Positions 25,036 to 36,300 of a stretch of DNA of 64,000 nucleotides are shown in pieces. Each line of letters starts with the position of its first letter. Position 1 is the stretch's first letter. The stretch spans positions 682,001 to 746,000 of the forward strand of contig NC_089564.1 of the NCBI RefSeq assembly GCF_040115645.1. Reading direction: 5' to 3'. Below the pieces are notes generated by a model. The model was not told the DNA's origin, made no database searches, and worked only from the letters and a program-made list of their open reading frames with translations. Position numbers and translations under genes: made by a program. Origin of the DNA: Euwallacea fornicatus (Eukaryota > Arthropoda > Insecta > Coleoptera > Curculionidae).

Positions 25036-25200
25036 TCCGCCATTCGGGGTCCCCACCCCTCGCCTCGTGACGCACCCCCTCTAACCGTTGCCAAGGTAAC
25101 GACGCGATAAGAGGGGTGAGAGTGGCCCCTCGCACGCACTCACGTATGACCCCGCGTGGCAGGGGTGGATTTTAAAACAGCTGAAGGTTTTTTATTGTGA
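25036..25200 (+). promoter_or_regulatory. CpG-rich stretch with an X-box-like site
   Basis: This short region is clearly GC- and CpG-rich compared with its surroundings. It contains GTTGCCAAGGTAAC at 25087-25100, matching the RFX-factor X-box pattern GTYNCC-N2-RGNAAC as a near-perfect palindrome. A TTTTAAAA box and a CAGCTG E-box lie just downstream (about 25172-25185). In animals X-boxes lie close upstream of many cilia genes. Whether a transcript begins here is inference; the strand is assigned only because a plus-strand reading frame follows. Confidence 0.35.
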
Positions 25201-25215
25201 CGTGTGCGTGCGGAT

Positions 25216-25599
25216 ATGGGCATTGCAAAAGTGCAATGGCGGGTGGGGTGGGAGGAGGAAGGATTAGAATGTCAAGTCCCTTTTAATAACGAATTTTTGT
25301 ATGAGGAAAAGGAGGGTGGGAATGTGTTTTTAGATACACGTGTTAGAATATTTTTTCGGGCTGTTGCCGAGTTGTCGATTCCGCTTCGAATTTCCCAAAT
25401 GAAATATGAAATTAAAGAAAACCTTCTGTGTAATCGAGAATTTCAATGCGTTCGGTTGATATTCCTTAGGTTAAAGGCCCGCAAAAGGATTGTCATTGTC
25501 ACCGGAGTTCCGTTTCATTACGAACATCCGAGTGTTCTTATTCAATATTGTCTACCTCAAAGTTTTAAATGTGATTGGGAACAGGCAAGAACAGGTTAA
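25216..25599 (+). CDS. possible first coding exon, unknown protein
   Basis: A 127-codon frame from ATG 25216 (an in-frame GTG lies at 25204) to TAA. No domain, signal peptide or membrane segment was recognised. It is noted because it follows the CpG-rich X-box stretch directly. A possible splice donor (ACAG|GTTAAC, near 25596) would leave phase 1, which is compatible with the putative exon beginning at 27462. The donor is weak and the frame could be chance. Confidence 0.15.
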   Translation: MGIAKVQWRVGWEEEGLECQVPFNNEFLYEEKEGGNVFLDTRVRIFFRAVAELSIPLRISQMKYEIKENLLCNREFQCVRLIFLRLKARKRIVIVTGVPFHYEHPSVLIQYCLPQSFKCDWEQARTG

Positions 25600-25608
25600 C
25601 CATTTTTT

Positions 25609-25627
25609 GGGGGGGAGGAGGGGGAGG
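25609..25627 (+). repeat. G-rich run
   Basis: Four G tracts separated by single A residues (7, 2, 5 and 2 G). It may form a weak quadruplex or simply be a purine-rich low-complexity tract. Confidence 0.4.
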
Positions 25628-27461
25628 TACTGTCTCGCACGCCAACAGACGTGATTGGAATGGTGGCATTGCACATCGTGTTCTCGGTTAAAACTAACCT
25701 GTAAACTAAAAAGTAACAATAAGTTCACTTTCTGCTAAGGGCCAAACGCCTTTGTTAACGTTTCAGTGACAAATCTGCCCCCATCTTCAGGAGCTCGAAA
25801 AAGTGGGGACAAAAACTGAAATGGATGACTGGTTAATACTTAAAATGTGAGAGAAACTTTGAAAATTCCGTTATCAGCCGCTGAGAAATAGCATCATGTA
25901 ATGTTCCATTTAGTTATGTTAACATGATATAAAATTCTTTGCAACGAAAAAGGTAACGTCAGGGTCGTAATGGACCGTGTTATCTATGAGCAAAGAAATT
26001 GAGGGTGTTTTAAATGATGAGAATTAAACTAAATTAAACAAAAACGTTGCTGGAACATGAGGAAGACAAATTTATAGTGCAGTGCAAAAAACATAAAATT
26101 AGTTTGCCGGATGTAGAGAGAAAACAAATTAATTCCTCGCGGTAGTAAAGTACCTCAATGTTGTCGTCTCTCTGAGGTCCGCAAAACTAACGTGCTCTTA
26201 CGATATATCGATAGTAGCGTGAGCTCGTTCACACATCGCTGTCTAACTTTTTCCTAAATATCCTGGATCCATTAATAGCAAAACATATTTTAATATTAAA
26301 GATTCGATTAATATTAAAAATTGGGAAAAAGGTACAATTTTCGACTCAAATCTCACATTGGAAAGATTCCCACTTTTCTCACACATATTCCCAATTTTTG
26401 TCACACATGTTCGAATCATTGAAACGCTTCAAATTGCAAAAACATTTGAAAATGACGTTAATCTTCTTTTTTTTAAGTTCGAAGTTGACCTCCCGCTCCA
26501 GCATCGGTACCACCTCTTTTTCCAACACCTCTCCGATTAACAGTCCTCTGACTTTTCTTTTCGCCAATCGATCAATCTTTCCCACTACGTTTCCGTCCGT
26601 GGACGAAATCTGACCCCTCCACCTCTGTGGTCTCGTACTGGACAACAATTCCACGTCATAAATCGAACGCTATGTGTCCCAACCTCCGCCACTTGTTCCC
26701 TGCCTTCTCCGCATTTATGACACCCCATCCTCCGTAATCCCTGCGGCTATTGATTTGAGTTAATTCAAGTTAATTACAATCACAAACTAAGGTCCCATTG
26801 GAACACCAGATTAACACTAATTTTCAATCTATCGGAGAGTTTGCAGGATATTCAGAAATCCGCACAAGTGTCACGGCAGTGTTGTGTAGTGTTCCTGTTG
26901 AATGTTACCAACGAGAGTGAATGTCAAGAGATCGTTATTGAATATAATAAGTATAACTATAATAATACATTGTTATACGTTATAAAAATAATTATATGTA
27001 TGATACGAAAATTTATAATTTGGTCGTTAATCGTTGCGGCAAAATTTGGAAGGAAATCAAAAATCAGAAAATCTGAAATGAATTCACCGATATCTGCGTG
27101 CATCCTATAACAAATACATTGAAAATTATTCATTAATTTTAGGGCAGTAGGCATGAATGCAATCCAGAATGGAACAGCACGAATACGTGTAGGGGCCAGT
27201 GCGTTTTCCTGATGTCAATCACAAAGGCTGTCGCTTCGCTGCTACCTTGCTTGTGCAGCATGCACCCCATGAGCTCGTATCTTATACAATTTTTTTTCAC
27301 TAAGCCGGGTTATCATATTTACCCTGGATGCAAAGGGAATTTCACTAATAGACTGTGAAAAATACTTATTTCCGAATCCGAGAGGAGAAACAATATTATC
27401 AATTAAATTAACGAGTTCGTAAATTTAGAGAACACGACTAAATCAAATTTATTCGCTTCAG
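25628..27461. other. no confident feature
   Basis: AT-rich. A possible acceptor (GTTTGCAG) at about 26845 precedes an open stretch, but alternative frames look equally coding-like, so no exon is called. Frames on both strands at 26358-26654 overlap each other and have no domain. Confidence 0.35.
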
Positions 27462-27543
27462 CGACGTGTGATTTGACGGGAAGTGCAGCCAAACTTCAAA
27501 ATACGGTGGCGAAACGGCTTCTTTTCGACACCGTTCTGAAGTC
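27462..27543 (+). CDS. putative internal exon, unknown protein
   Basis: Preceded by a reasonable 3' splice site (ATTCGCTTCAG) and followed by GTAACG as a weaker donor. The open frame gives TCDLTGSAAKLQNTVAK and then RLLFDTVLK. The exon is 82 nt, enters with two bases completing a codon and leaves with two bases of the next. That is the phase needed by the exon at 27989. Function unknown; no family recognised. Confidence 0.22.
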
Positions 27544-27988
27544 GTAACGGTGCGGGAAAGCTGCTATTTCGATAGCGAATTGTTGCGAATTTTTTTTATC
27601 CAAGATCATTAAAAGCCTTACTGCTCATCGTGCTTGTGAATTCCTTGTGCGGCCGTTGCCGCATAATCATAATATTGGAGAAAAAAAACTTTGAAACGTC
27701 TTTTTGTATTCGGGAAAAGTTTGACACGTGACGATAATGAAAGCCGTTTTTCCTGTTTGTCTTTTCAAACGCTTCGCGGCTAACTGTGAATTTTTCCCAT
27801 CGTTCTAGAACTCATTTGCCCTTTTTGTCGGTCTTATCAACTGGGAAATGCGGCTGCCGTCCCTACACATGGACAGCAAACACTGGAAAGGGACAGGCCA
27901 CACAAAAAATTAGATAGAAGAGGACTTATTTATAAACGTGAACATTGTAGGTTATGCTTAGGGATGTGAAATATTTTATGCACTACAG

Positions 27989-28193
27989 GCATTACGAAGA
28001 TACTAACGTTCCCGGGCACTTTCTGAACCACGGGGCAGAGGCCCTCGCTGTTGTAGACACCCCGAACTGCAGCATGTAAGTGCACTTATAATACCCTTGT
28101 TACATAAATAGCCATTACGTAACCTTCCGTTGCAGTCTCGAGAGCTTTAGTTGCAACACGAAAATTCGACATTCTCAAGGTTGTCCAAGTTGA
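27989..28193 (+). CDS. putative 3' exon pair of an unknown gene
   Basis: Exon 27989-28075 lies between CACTACAG and the consensus donor GTAAGT. A 60 nt intron ends with a strong acceptor (CCTTCCGTTGCAG). The next exon, 28136-28193, continues in phase to TGA at 28191-28193. The predicted peptide reads HYEDTNVPGHFLNHGAEALA, VVDTPNCS, then a 20-residue tail containing two Cys. A short intron with good sites on both sides is typical of insects. I do not recognise the protein. In-frame exons by chance are possible in this window, so confidence is modest. Confidence 0.28.
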
Positions 28194-28199
28194 AACAAC

Positions 28200-31090
28200 C
28201 CGGACCAGTAGCTTTTTTACAGATATCCCGATTGGCCGAATAATTCAATTCCGAAAGTGTTGATCTAAATTTCGGCTCATAAAGAAGTCGAATCTGACGA
28301 ATATAATTTAATAAGATCGAAAAAAGCTCTCCTCCCGCCTTATTCCGTTCTTCAAAAGATTAAAGTTCCCTCCTTACATAACGATTTATCAGTTCTGCAA
28401 ATCTCATGTGCAGGAGGAAAAACGGGAAAAACGAAAGGGCCCTCTGCCCTCCTGCTGCCGTCGCTTAGGGCCCCCTTTTTTAACGATTGCTGCTCGTGAG
28501 CTTTCTATATGCAAAATCACAGGAAAAGTTCAAGAGGCTGTACAGGGTGAACTCGTTGCGATCACAAATTGCCAACGTCGAAGAAACTCGATCTAATCAG
28601 TTTCGGGAAGTTTTAGGTTTAATTAACGGACACACAGTACGTAGTTAATTTTAAAATGGAATTGTGTTCATTTAAACCTGAATCGCGGCAGTTTGTACCA
28701 TATTTCTGGTTGTGTCACCCAGTTCGAAAGAAAGAGAGATCTGTCCTATATGTATTCGTTCGTTAGTCGTCGCTCCAGGGGGTTTAACGTTATTATTAGA
28801 TGGCTTTTTCGTGTGGTAAATACGGAATTTCTTTAAGATTCGAGGGAGAGGAGATAGGAATTTTCGATGTTTTATTGGATTGGGGATAAAACTTTATATG
28901 GAAAGAAAATTTGAGGCGCAGCCAAGGTGGAAGCGAGAGTTCCCGTCCTTGTACTATACCTACATTTAAATTTAAAACAGCCTTCGATTCGTTTTATACA
29001 GGAAAGATGCTTTTGAAAGTGCACGAGAGAGGGATTATTGCCATGCCCGCCTAGAAAAAGCTGTACCAGGCGTTTTAGAAAATATGATCATTAAATAACA
29101 AATCCATGGAATAAACCCCACCCATTACAGTCGTTAGAAGGCTAAAATTACCAATTAAAACCACTCAACCGATTCCAATCAAACATCAAAATCTTCTTTA
29201 AAATTTACCCCGACTACATTAAATCTAATTATCGTTTTATTAAGCCTTTATAAACCTATTAAAAAGATTCATTATGAGAGATCTTAACAAATATTCGGGC
29301 TTTAATGAGGTGGATCTTTTATTGCTAAGAGATTTATATTCCTAAGAATTTTAATTAAGTTACATTTCCGATAAAGTTGACGATTATCCGATTTATTGGG
29401 AAGCCATTATCGTTCGACACGAAAGTGTTTAAAAAGAATTCGATTCGATAATTGATTTTTCACGCATTTAAGTTCTTGTGGGGAATTTGATTCATACAGT
29501 TGCAATCCGAAACGGAGTAGACGTGGAAATCAAGGCGTGATGAAGGAGAGAGCAGCCTTGTGAACGTAGAGGGTTCAATTAAGAAGACTGGCGGAAATGT
29601 TCAACGAAGGAAACTGTGTGGGAAAGTGGACGTTTTTACCATTTGGCAACGACATGGAATTGATCAAATCGAAGATAAATACACTCTAGAATTAGATACG
29701 AAATCATTGAGCCGCAGGGCAGTGTGATTCAAGACGTGCAAATATTTCACCTAAACGTAAGGACGAGCGAAAAAGGCCGATTTCGCAATTAGAATGATAA
29801 CTTTACTGCACTGTCGGGACTACAAAACAGTATTAAACTAATGGTTTTTTCGATACTGTGTTAAACTTTCAAGTTGGCAACGCGTCCACCTCAACTATAC
29901 TGAAGCCACTTAACTTAACAAGACAGACAAGAAAATCCCGCTTCCTTTCCTTTCGACCACCGTACGGGAGTACTACCGAACAAAAATGGTCGACAAGCAG
30001 CAATTGTCAGTATGTAGATCGTACATAAGATTAAGTAAATAAAACGGGTTTGTAACTAGGCCAGAAAGACCGAAAGGATTGTAATTAACAATAGGAACAT
30101 TTCTGGAAAACCCATACGGATCTGTGCAATAAAAACGGATTTCGCATTAGACGAATACCTTAAATGGCACCTGCTGGCGTTTATCAGATACATCAACCTT
30201 TCATATCTCAGAGCTAAATTCATTGCAAGTCAATACGAAAATAGAAAATACACGTTTCATAATGTTCATTGTGGCACACGACCAACTGCAAAAGTGGTTT
30301 CTCCGCTTCTCGCTTCGCAGGCTCAAATTAGAATGACAATGAGCTTCCTTATGAAACTTGTATTTTAATAAACCATTTTAATATGAAGTCACTGAAGTCA
30401 AGAAAACCGAAAGTGATGCTTTCTTAAAAAGCTTTTTGGTAAGCTCCTTGGCATTCTTAAAATTCTCTCGACATTGTCGTTTGATTTTATGTTAACATGG
30501 TTAATGGATCATTAATAGGTAGCAAACCAAAAAAGACTTCATAACATGCTGAAGCTTCTAATGAGAATGTGGAAGCTTAGCCTTCTAAGCATAGTCAATG
30601 TGGTTGCAAAACGTATTGAAAAATTATTCCTTGTGGCCGGGACATTGCTTAATATCAAAAAATTCAGTAATATACAGGTGTTTGACGAAAAAATCGGGTT
30701 TCAGAAATATTAAAGATTTTTCAAGCGACATTATCGGTATGTCGATGAATTCCTTCTAAAAGTTAACTATAAAGCGATTATCAGTTGGAAAACTCCTCTC
30801 ATCAAAACGGAATCCAGGGGAGTACCATTTTGTCAATAACCATTAAGAAGCAGTGACTGTCAAATATTTTCAGTCTTAGGTAAATAATTTTTTCGCCGTT
30901 CGACCATAAAAGTGGCGCTTTAATGACCGACAACAGGATGTAAAGTGCCAATTTTATTCCTCAATTCCGTAGGTATCTACATCCGATGTTAACGATGTAC
31001 TTACAGCCGTAACTTTGGCTTAAAACAATAAATTTACGATAAATCAGGTGTTATACACGCGCACACTTAATGCCTAAGCTGTACAGTAAT
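28200..31090. other. unassigned, mostly AT-rich
   Basis: A TACAGGGTGA tip lies at 28541-28547 without a visible partner. A plus frame at 28408-28596 starts behind an acceptor-like sequence but runs into that tip, so it is probably repeat-derived. The rest shows no recognisable genes or repeats. Confidence 0.35.
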
Positions 31091-31681
31091 ATACGGGGTA
31101 ATCCGAAACTCAGTACAAAGAATTCGGGGGTCTATTTTTGAGATCAAAATGAGACCTTGTTTCGACAAACGTGTGGTCCGCAAACGCTTAGTTTTTGATA
31201 TACAGGACGTTAAGGTATTATCATTATCGAAATTAATAGTAGGGCTGTATTACGTAGTTTGACAAACCACACGCTTCATGTTGAACTTGTTGAAACCTAA
31301 GACTCCTAGAAACAATGCAGACAGAGAGCAGATTATTACAAAAAAAAGCAAAATGAAAGAAACTGGCTTGTTGAGATTCCTGGCTATGTCTCAGCATTAT
31401 CTCTGGGAGCCTTAAAACTGTAGACTCGGCAAAACTAAAAATTAGATGAATCCTGTTAACTTTAAGCTAAACGAAGTTGTCAAAAAATTCGATAGGAAAT
31501 GCGTAAGATTGTCAAATTAAGCAATCATAGTCTACTACGCACCTTCGTGAGCACAACACTTTAACATCCTGTATATGGAAAACTAATTATTCGTGGACTC
31601 ACGGTTATAGGAAAAAGTCTTGTTTTGTTCTTGACCATACGCCACGAAATTTTTTGTATTGAATTTCGAATCATCCCGTAT
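31091..31681. mobile_element. foldback element, TACGGGGTAATCC tip
   Basis: Left tip TATACGGGGTAATCCGAAAC; right tip read on the minus strand AATACGGGATGATTCGAAAT. Further matched blocks are ATACAGGACGTTAA against ATACAGGATGTTAA with AGTTTTT-GATAT/AGTTTTCCATAT just before them, and farther in GTAGTTTGACAA against TTAATTTGACAA. Arms therefore run about 200 bp in a 0.59 kb element. Each arm carries an internal TACAGGA motif as well as the outer tip. No coding capacity. Confidence 0.75.
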
Positions 31682-34600
31682 TCGGTGCTGCGACACTACC
31701 TGGGGCAGTTATAACACTTTCAGACAAAAACTAACGCAAATATCGATAGAAAATTTATTAAAAAAGAAACGTTACAAGCTAAAAACACTCGGGAGTAGAT
31801 ATTCAAACACGTTGTCAATACTAAAAATAAATATTTAAAATACTAAAAAATAAATACAAATATGCCTGATTGAACTAAAGTTTCATTTTTGACGAAAGAT
31901 TACCTAAAGTCTAAGTGTGACCTAAACTGACAAGTTTCAATATAGAGTTATCAGTTTAAGCCACGCTTAGAGTTTCTTGGAACTTCTAAGGGTGAAATAC
32001 ATACTTCACGACACACTGTCTAGGAACATGCACAATCAAAATAAATTAAAAAATTACACATTTGAAATATCTCATGATTTTAAGATAATTGAAAATAAGA
32101 GTCTCAGCACCGAGAGAAAGTAGTTGACGGCATTTGCTTAAATATACAATTTAAATCGAACAGACACGTGAATCGTAGTCCACCAATCCAAAAAAGGCCA
32201 TAGACGTGCGGTAATATACGTTATAATCTAATTTTTAACAGTGCGATTATGTAACCGTAATTTTGTCGAAGGAGAAAAACCAAATCGAAAAACTTAATTT
32301 AAATGGCAAAAATTATAGAGAAATATTATATAAGAATGACACTCATGTTCCTTGCTTAAGCACGCAGTTGTCATCTAACAGTGTGTTTTTTTAAATTGCT
32401 ATTTCTTCGTCTTGAGGAACACTTCTACATATCTATGTCTAATTACTACGGTGCATCTGAATATTGAATTTGACAGATATCGGAAAAAGTGAAAAAACTG
32501 GGTAGCTGTCAAACTTCACGAAAGGCCCTGTATTCGTAAAGTCGCAATCAGAATTTTGCCGAAGTGGCACCATTTTTGCATTTAGTTTTTACTTTCCACG
32601 AATATCAAAATGTCGACGGGCCACCTTGTGTCGGATGCCTCATGCGTGAGGCCCGACAATATTTCTTTTGCGCAGAGGATTGCGTTGCTGCGCAAAACAT
32701 CGAAACCACCAAAATCGCACAATTGTTAATAAGAAATATTCATATTATTACGTTTCCCTTAATTACCTTCAGACCCTTCAACTCAACATCCCAAAAAGAA
32801 CTCCTCACGCAAATTCACTTTTTATTACACAGGGTAATCCCGCGATCCGGTCACTTATTTCCATAAAACGCAAATCAATTCCGGGGCTGATGGAGCCCGA
32901 TTATAAAATTTGCTTAAAATAATTATAATTCGTGAAGTTTGGAAGTTTGCGAAGCCGACAAAATGGAGTTTAAGTAGTGGGAGACGTGTCAGTGAAAACG
33001 CGAGGTGAATACTATAAATTTCGAGGAGTTAGAGAGAGGCATTCAAAGTTTCAAATGCCTTGAAATTGCTGTTTCTCGAGAACACTTTTTCAAACCAAGA
33101 TTGTGTCAATTTAGCCAACGAAAGTTTTATGTATCATGGGCGTAAGCGGACATCCACTGGCCCCAGAATAGCTAATGAACTTTCACGCATAAATTCTCCT
33201 CTATCGATTACGATTTTTTAACAAAATTTCTCTCACAATTCAAGATCACAGAACACCTTTGTGTGTCACACCTTTGACACCGCGTTTAAAACTGATAACT
33301 CGGAGATTTGGAACAAACCGGACCAACTGCATGGTGTTGTGCCCCCTGGCCCACCCCGTTTTTGTCGCTTTTTTTCTATACTACCCGTCAACCGTTTTGT
33401 TCTTGGTAAAGGGCTTATTTGCATACGCTCTGAAATTAAAAGGGGCCCAAATTATTGAGCTTGCGATGTTCTCTCACGTAACCGGATGCTGACGAAGTGG
33501 TAGGTAGCAAGAGTTTTTGTTCGGTGCCTACCTAGGCTATGCAAACGAGCGTGGGATCGAATGCAACGAATTAGTCCTACTGGGGATCAGCAAAAACCAT
33601 AACGCATTTTAAAGCTAAATTCAAAAAAATCCAAGATAGAGATTAAGCTCTTCTCTCTGATTTCCAAATGTTTATTATTTTCCATTTTTTTTATACCCGA
33701 TTTTGTTAAACTACTTATCTGAGTAAAACCCCGTAATTTCAGTGTTTGCTGCTGATTTCGCCTGAATAGTTGACTCATAAGAAAATTATTGTGCAACTCT
33801 GTTTTTAGTCGTTCCATTTTCGTATCGTAATAGATTATTGTTAGACATAATATACTTTTTTTCTGCATATTATGTAGTACTTCTTTCCTCCTTGGATTGA
33901 ATTATTTTATATCTGAAAAATCGAACAATTTCAGATAGCCAAAGAAAAGCGATGACGGACCGAGCAACTTGCACGGATACCGCTATCTTTCAATTGCGCT
34001 TCCATTGGAATTCAAAGTATTAATCGTGCAGAAATGTCTCCTCTTTTCGGCCATTGAAGAGATCCAACCGAAAAAAGCCTTCGTTACATTTATATCATTG
34101 TAAAAAGTATTACAATTAACTGCCTTGCCCAAATCCAACCTGCACACTGAGACATCCCGTAGCTTTAATTATGTAAATTTCCACTCCTAATTCTTCCAAG
34201 TTCGATTCCCATAGAGGGTTAACGGATGCTTTCGCTACCCTTTCGGCAACATAATAATTAGTACTACCCGGAACTAGATTTGAAAAGAAAGACTTGATTT
34301 GCATATCCACAACATACCTATATCAATTACCCAGGAATCTGCGTATACCGACCCATGACATCCGACTGATGGGACCTTTTGTTCTTGCCATTAGAGGGTC
34401 TTAGTTCGCATGGTTTTTGCATAGTTTTTTTTTATCTATTGTTGTACCAGAAAAATAAATTGGCATTTGCCGGCAGCTGCTTAGCTTCCGTGATGTTTTT
34501 TTGCCATATGGGAGAGTTACGTCGGTTGAACTATGCAATTTCAGGCTTCAAGAGGAATATGGAACAAAACTTGATTTTCAAGTGGAATTGTGGCAATAGA

Positions 34601-35556
34601 ATTCAGAAGACGATCCAATTTTAAGCTACGCGATTTTAGAAAAATTCGACTTAAACTCGTGTCCTACCTTCATTATGGTATTCATGATTCTGCAAATGGA
34701 CACGTCACATTTTTCATGTCTTCCGGATCTTTTAATTAACTTCATTAAATCACCTTCGGTTAAACAGTTAATTGCGCCCATTGAGATATCGACTATTTCG
34801 CACAGTTTTTTCTAAATCTTGTGGTAATGTCTCGTAAATTTTCAACCCAGGAACTTGATTAGGGGCAATGCCAACTGTGAACGATTATTAACAGCCAATA
34901 TCTACTGTCAATCTGTCCTGGCCCAAAAAGAAAAACGATCTACCAGTTAAGAAGCTCATCTGCATTACGGTAATAATTGCTCTTTACTTCATTATGAAAT
35001 GAAGTTTTGATTTCGACTTCTTCCTGCATACTTCATCATTAGCGATGATACGATTGTGTATCATCGTCCAATAAAGAGAAAATTATGGTAGACCGAGGTA
35101 TGCAGTCTGTCTGCCTTCGTTGGGAGAAGATCCCAGGGAAATGACGCTCTCGCCCTACTTCATGTGCGAACACAGCTACTTTCACACTTCGCCCTTCTGT
35201 ATGTACCTTTTTAATTCTCCTTGAGGTTTTGTCTCAATATTAGTTGAAGGCAGGTTGCAAGTAATTTTAGTGGCAACTTTTGAATTGCTGCAGGGTTACT
35301 AAACAATATGGGGTGGTAAAAATGTCCTGGCAAAGTTTGTCGATTACTTCATATTTAAGCGTGAACATGAAGAGGGCAGTAATTCAAATGTAAACATGAA
35401 CACAGAACGCAACAAGGTGAGCTAACCTGAACTAACCTTCTTTTTTAGCGGTTAGGTGAAAATGCATTTACGCGGCAGTACGGGAATCACCAAAGCAACC
35501 AACAAAAAAACCTGGGGATGAAAGAACCTTCTTATACACCGAAACTGTCGCTGAGG
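31682..35556. other. unassigned DNA with isolated repeat tips
   Basis: CCCTGTA at 32526-32532 and an ACAGGGTAATCCCG block near 32832 (similar to the 31091 tip) suggest decayed foldback ends. Reading frames at 32564-32922, 33259-33492 and 33587-33868 (minus) have no recognised domain. No genes are called. Confidence 0.35.
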
Positions 35557-36300
35557 GATATACGAGAATTGTCCCCGAAGTACCCGACTTAACACTTAAA
35601 GAAAACAAAAATTTGCAAAATATTACGTTATTTCCCGACATTTTTCGCAGACACTTTTCTCAGCGACATACCGTGTTTATAGCAAGAAGCTTCGATTGCT
35701 TCAAAATAGGCTTCAGCCTCGGAGTCTACCTCTTCATTGTTGGCAAATCGCTTTGCATCGAGCCACTTTTTTCAAGTTTAGAAACAGAAAGTAATCTGAG
35801 GGGGCTAAATCTGACGAGTAGGGTGGGCGAGAAAAAAGTTTGAAAGTTGATTGATTTCGGCCATCTCGATGACGGGAGTGTGAACTGATGCGTTATCTTG
35901 ATAAAATAAGATTTTCTTTGCCACCAAATACGCTCTTTCTCCATTTCTTCACTTAAACGTCATAATAAATTTGTACAATGTTTTCCGTCCATTATTTTTC
36001 CTTTGGGAGATAGTCAATAAACATTTTCCTATGTAAATCCCAAAAAACTGTCATCACCACTTTTCCTGCAAATGAAACGGTTTTCGCCCTCTTCGGAGCC
36101 GATTCACCCCTTTGAACCCATTATTTTGGCTGCTCTCTCATCTCAGGTGTGAAATGATGGACCCACGTTTCATCCATGGTTGTGAATAGACGGAAAAACT
36201 CCGATTTATTGCTGCGAAAATTTGCCAAATCTTCTCTTAAAACATCCTCATGGTGCTGTTTTTGTTCATCTGGCGCATAACTTTCTCATATCTAATTGTT
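35557..36300 (-). mobile_element. mariner element remnant, 5' truncated
   Basis: The right-hand (3') end of this minus-strand element reads, on the plus strand, GATATACGAGAATTGTCCCCG then AAGTACCC. That is the same terminal repeat type as the mariner at 56.14-57.31 kb (GTACTTCTGGGACTGTTCTCG on its 3' end). The transposase C-terminal two thirds is recognisable. No 5' terminal repeat was found beyond 36300, so the element is truncated or too decayed there. Confidence 0.75.
35620..36300 (-). pseudogene. mariner transposase pseudogene
   Basis: On the minus strand: LDMRKLCAR (about 36297-36271), then SNKSEFFRLFTTMDETWVHH with the first catalytic Asp. Next come GESAPKRAKTVSFAGKVVMT and VFWDLHRKMFIDYLPK, then FYQDNASVHTPVIEMA with the second Asp. 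The last part is PYSSDLAPSDYFLF with the third Asp (mariner is DD34D) and KKWLDAKRFANNEEV. All three acidic residues are kept, but several stops and frameshifts break the frame and the N-terminal DNA-binding domain is missing. The family matches mariner transposases of insects. Confidence 0.85.

Noticed and set aside
34195..34220. GTTCGATTCCC resembling a tRNA B box
   Set aside because: The flanking bases do not form a T-arm or acceptor stem, and no A box lies at the right distance.
35449..35592. Plus-strand open frame after an acceptor-like sequence, apparently joining a short upstream ATG exon
   Set aside because: The required intron would be only 32 nt and the frame runs through the mariner terminal repeat at 35557, so it is not a host exon.
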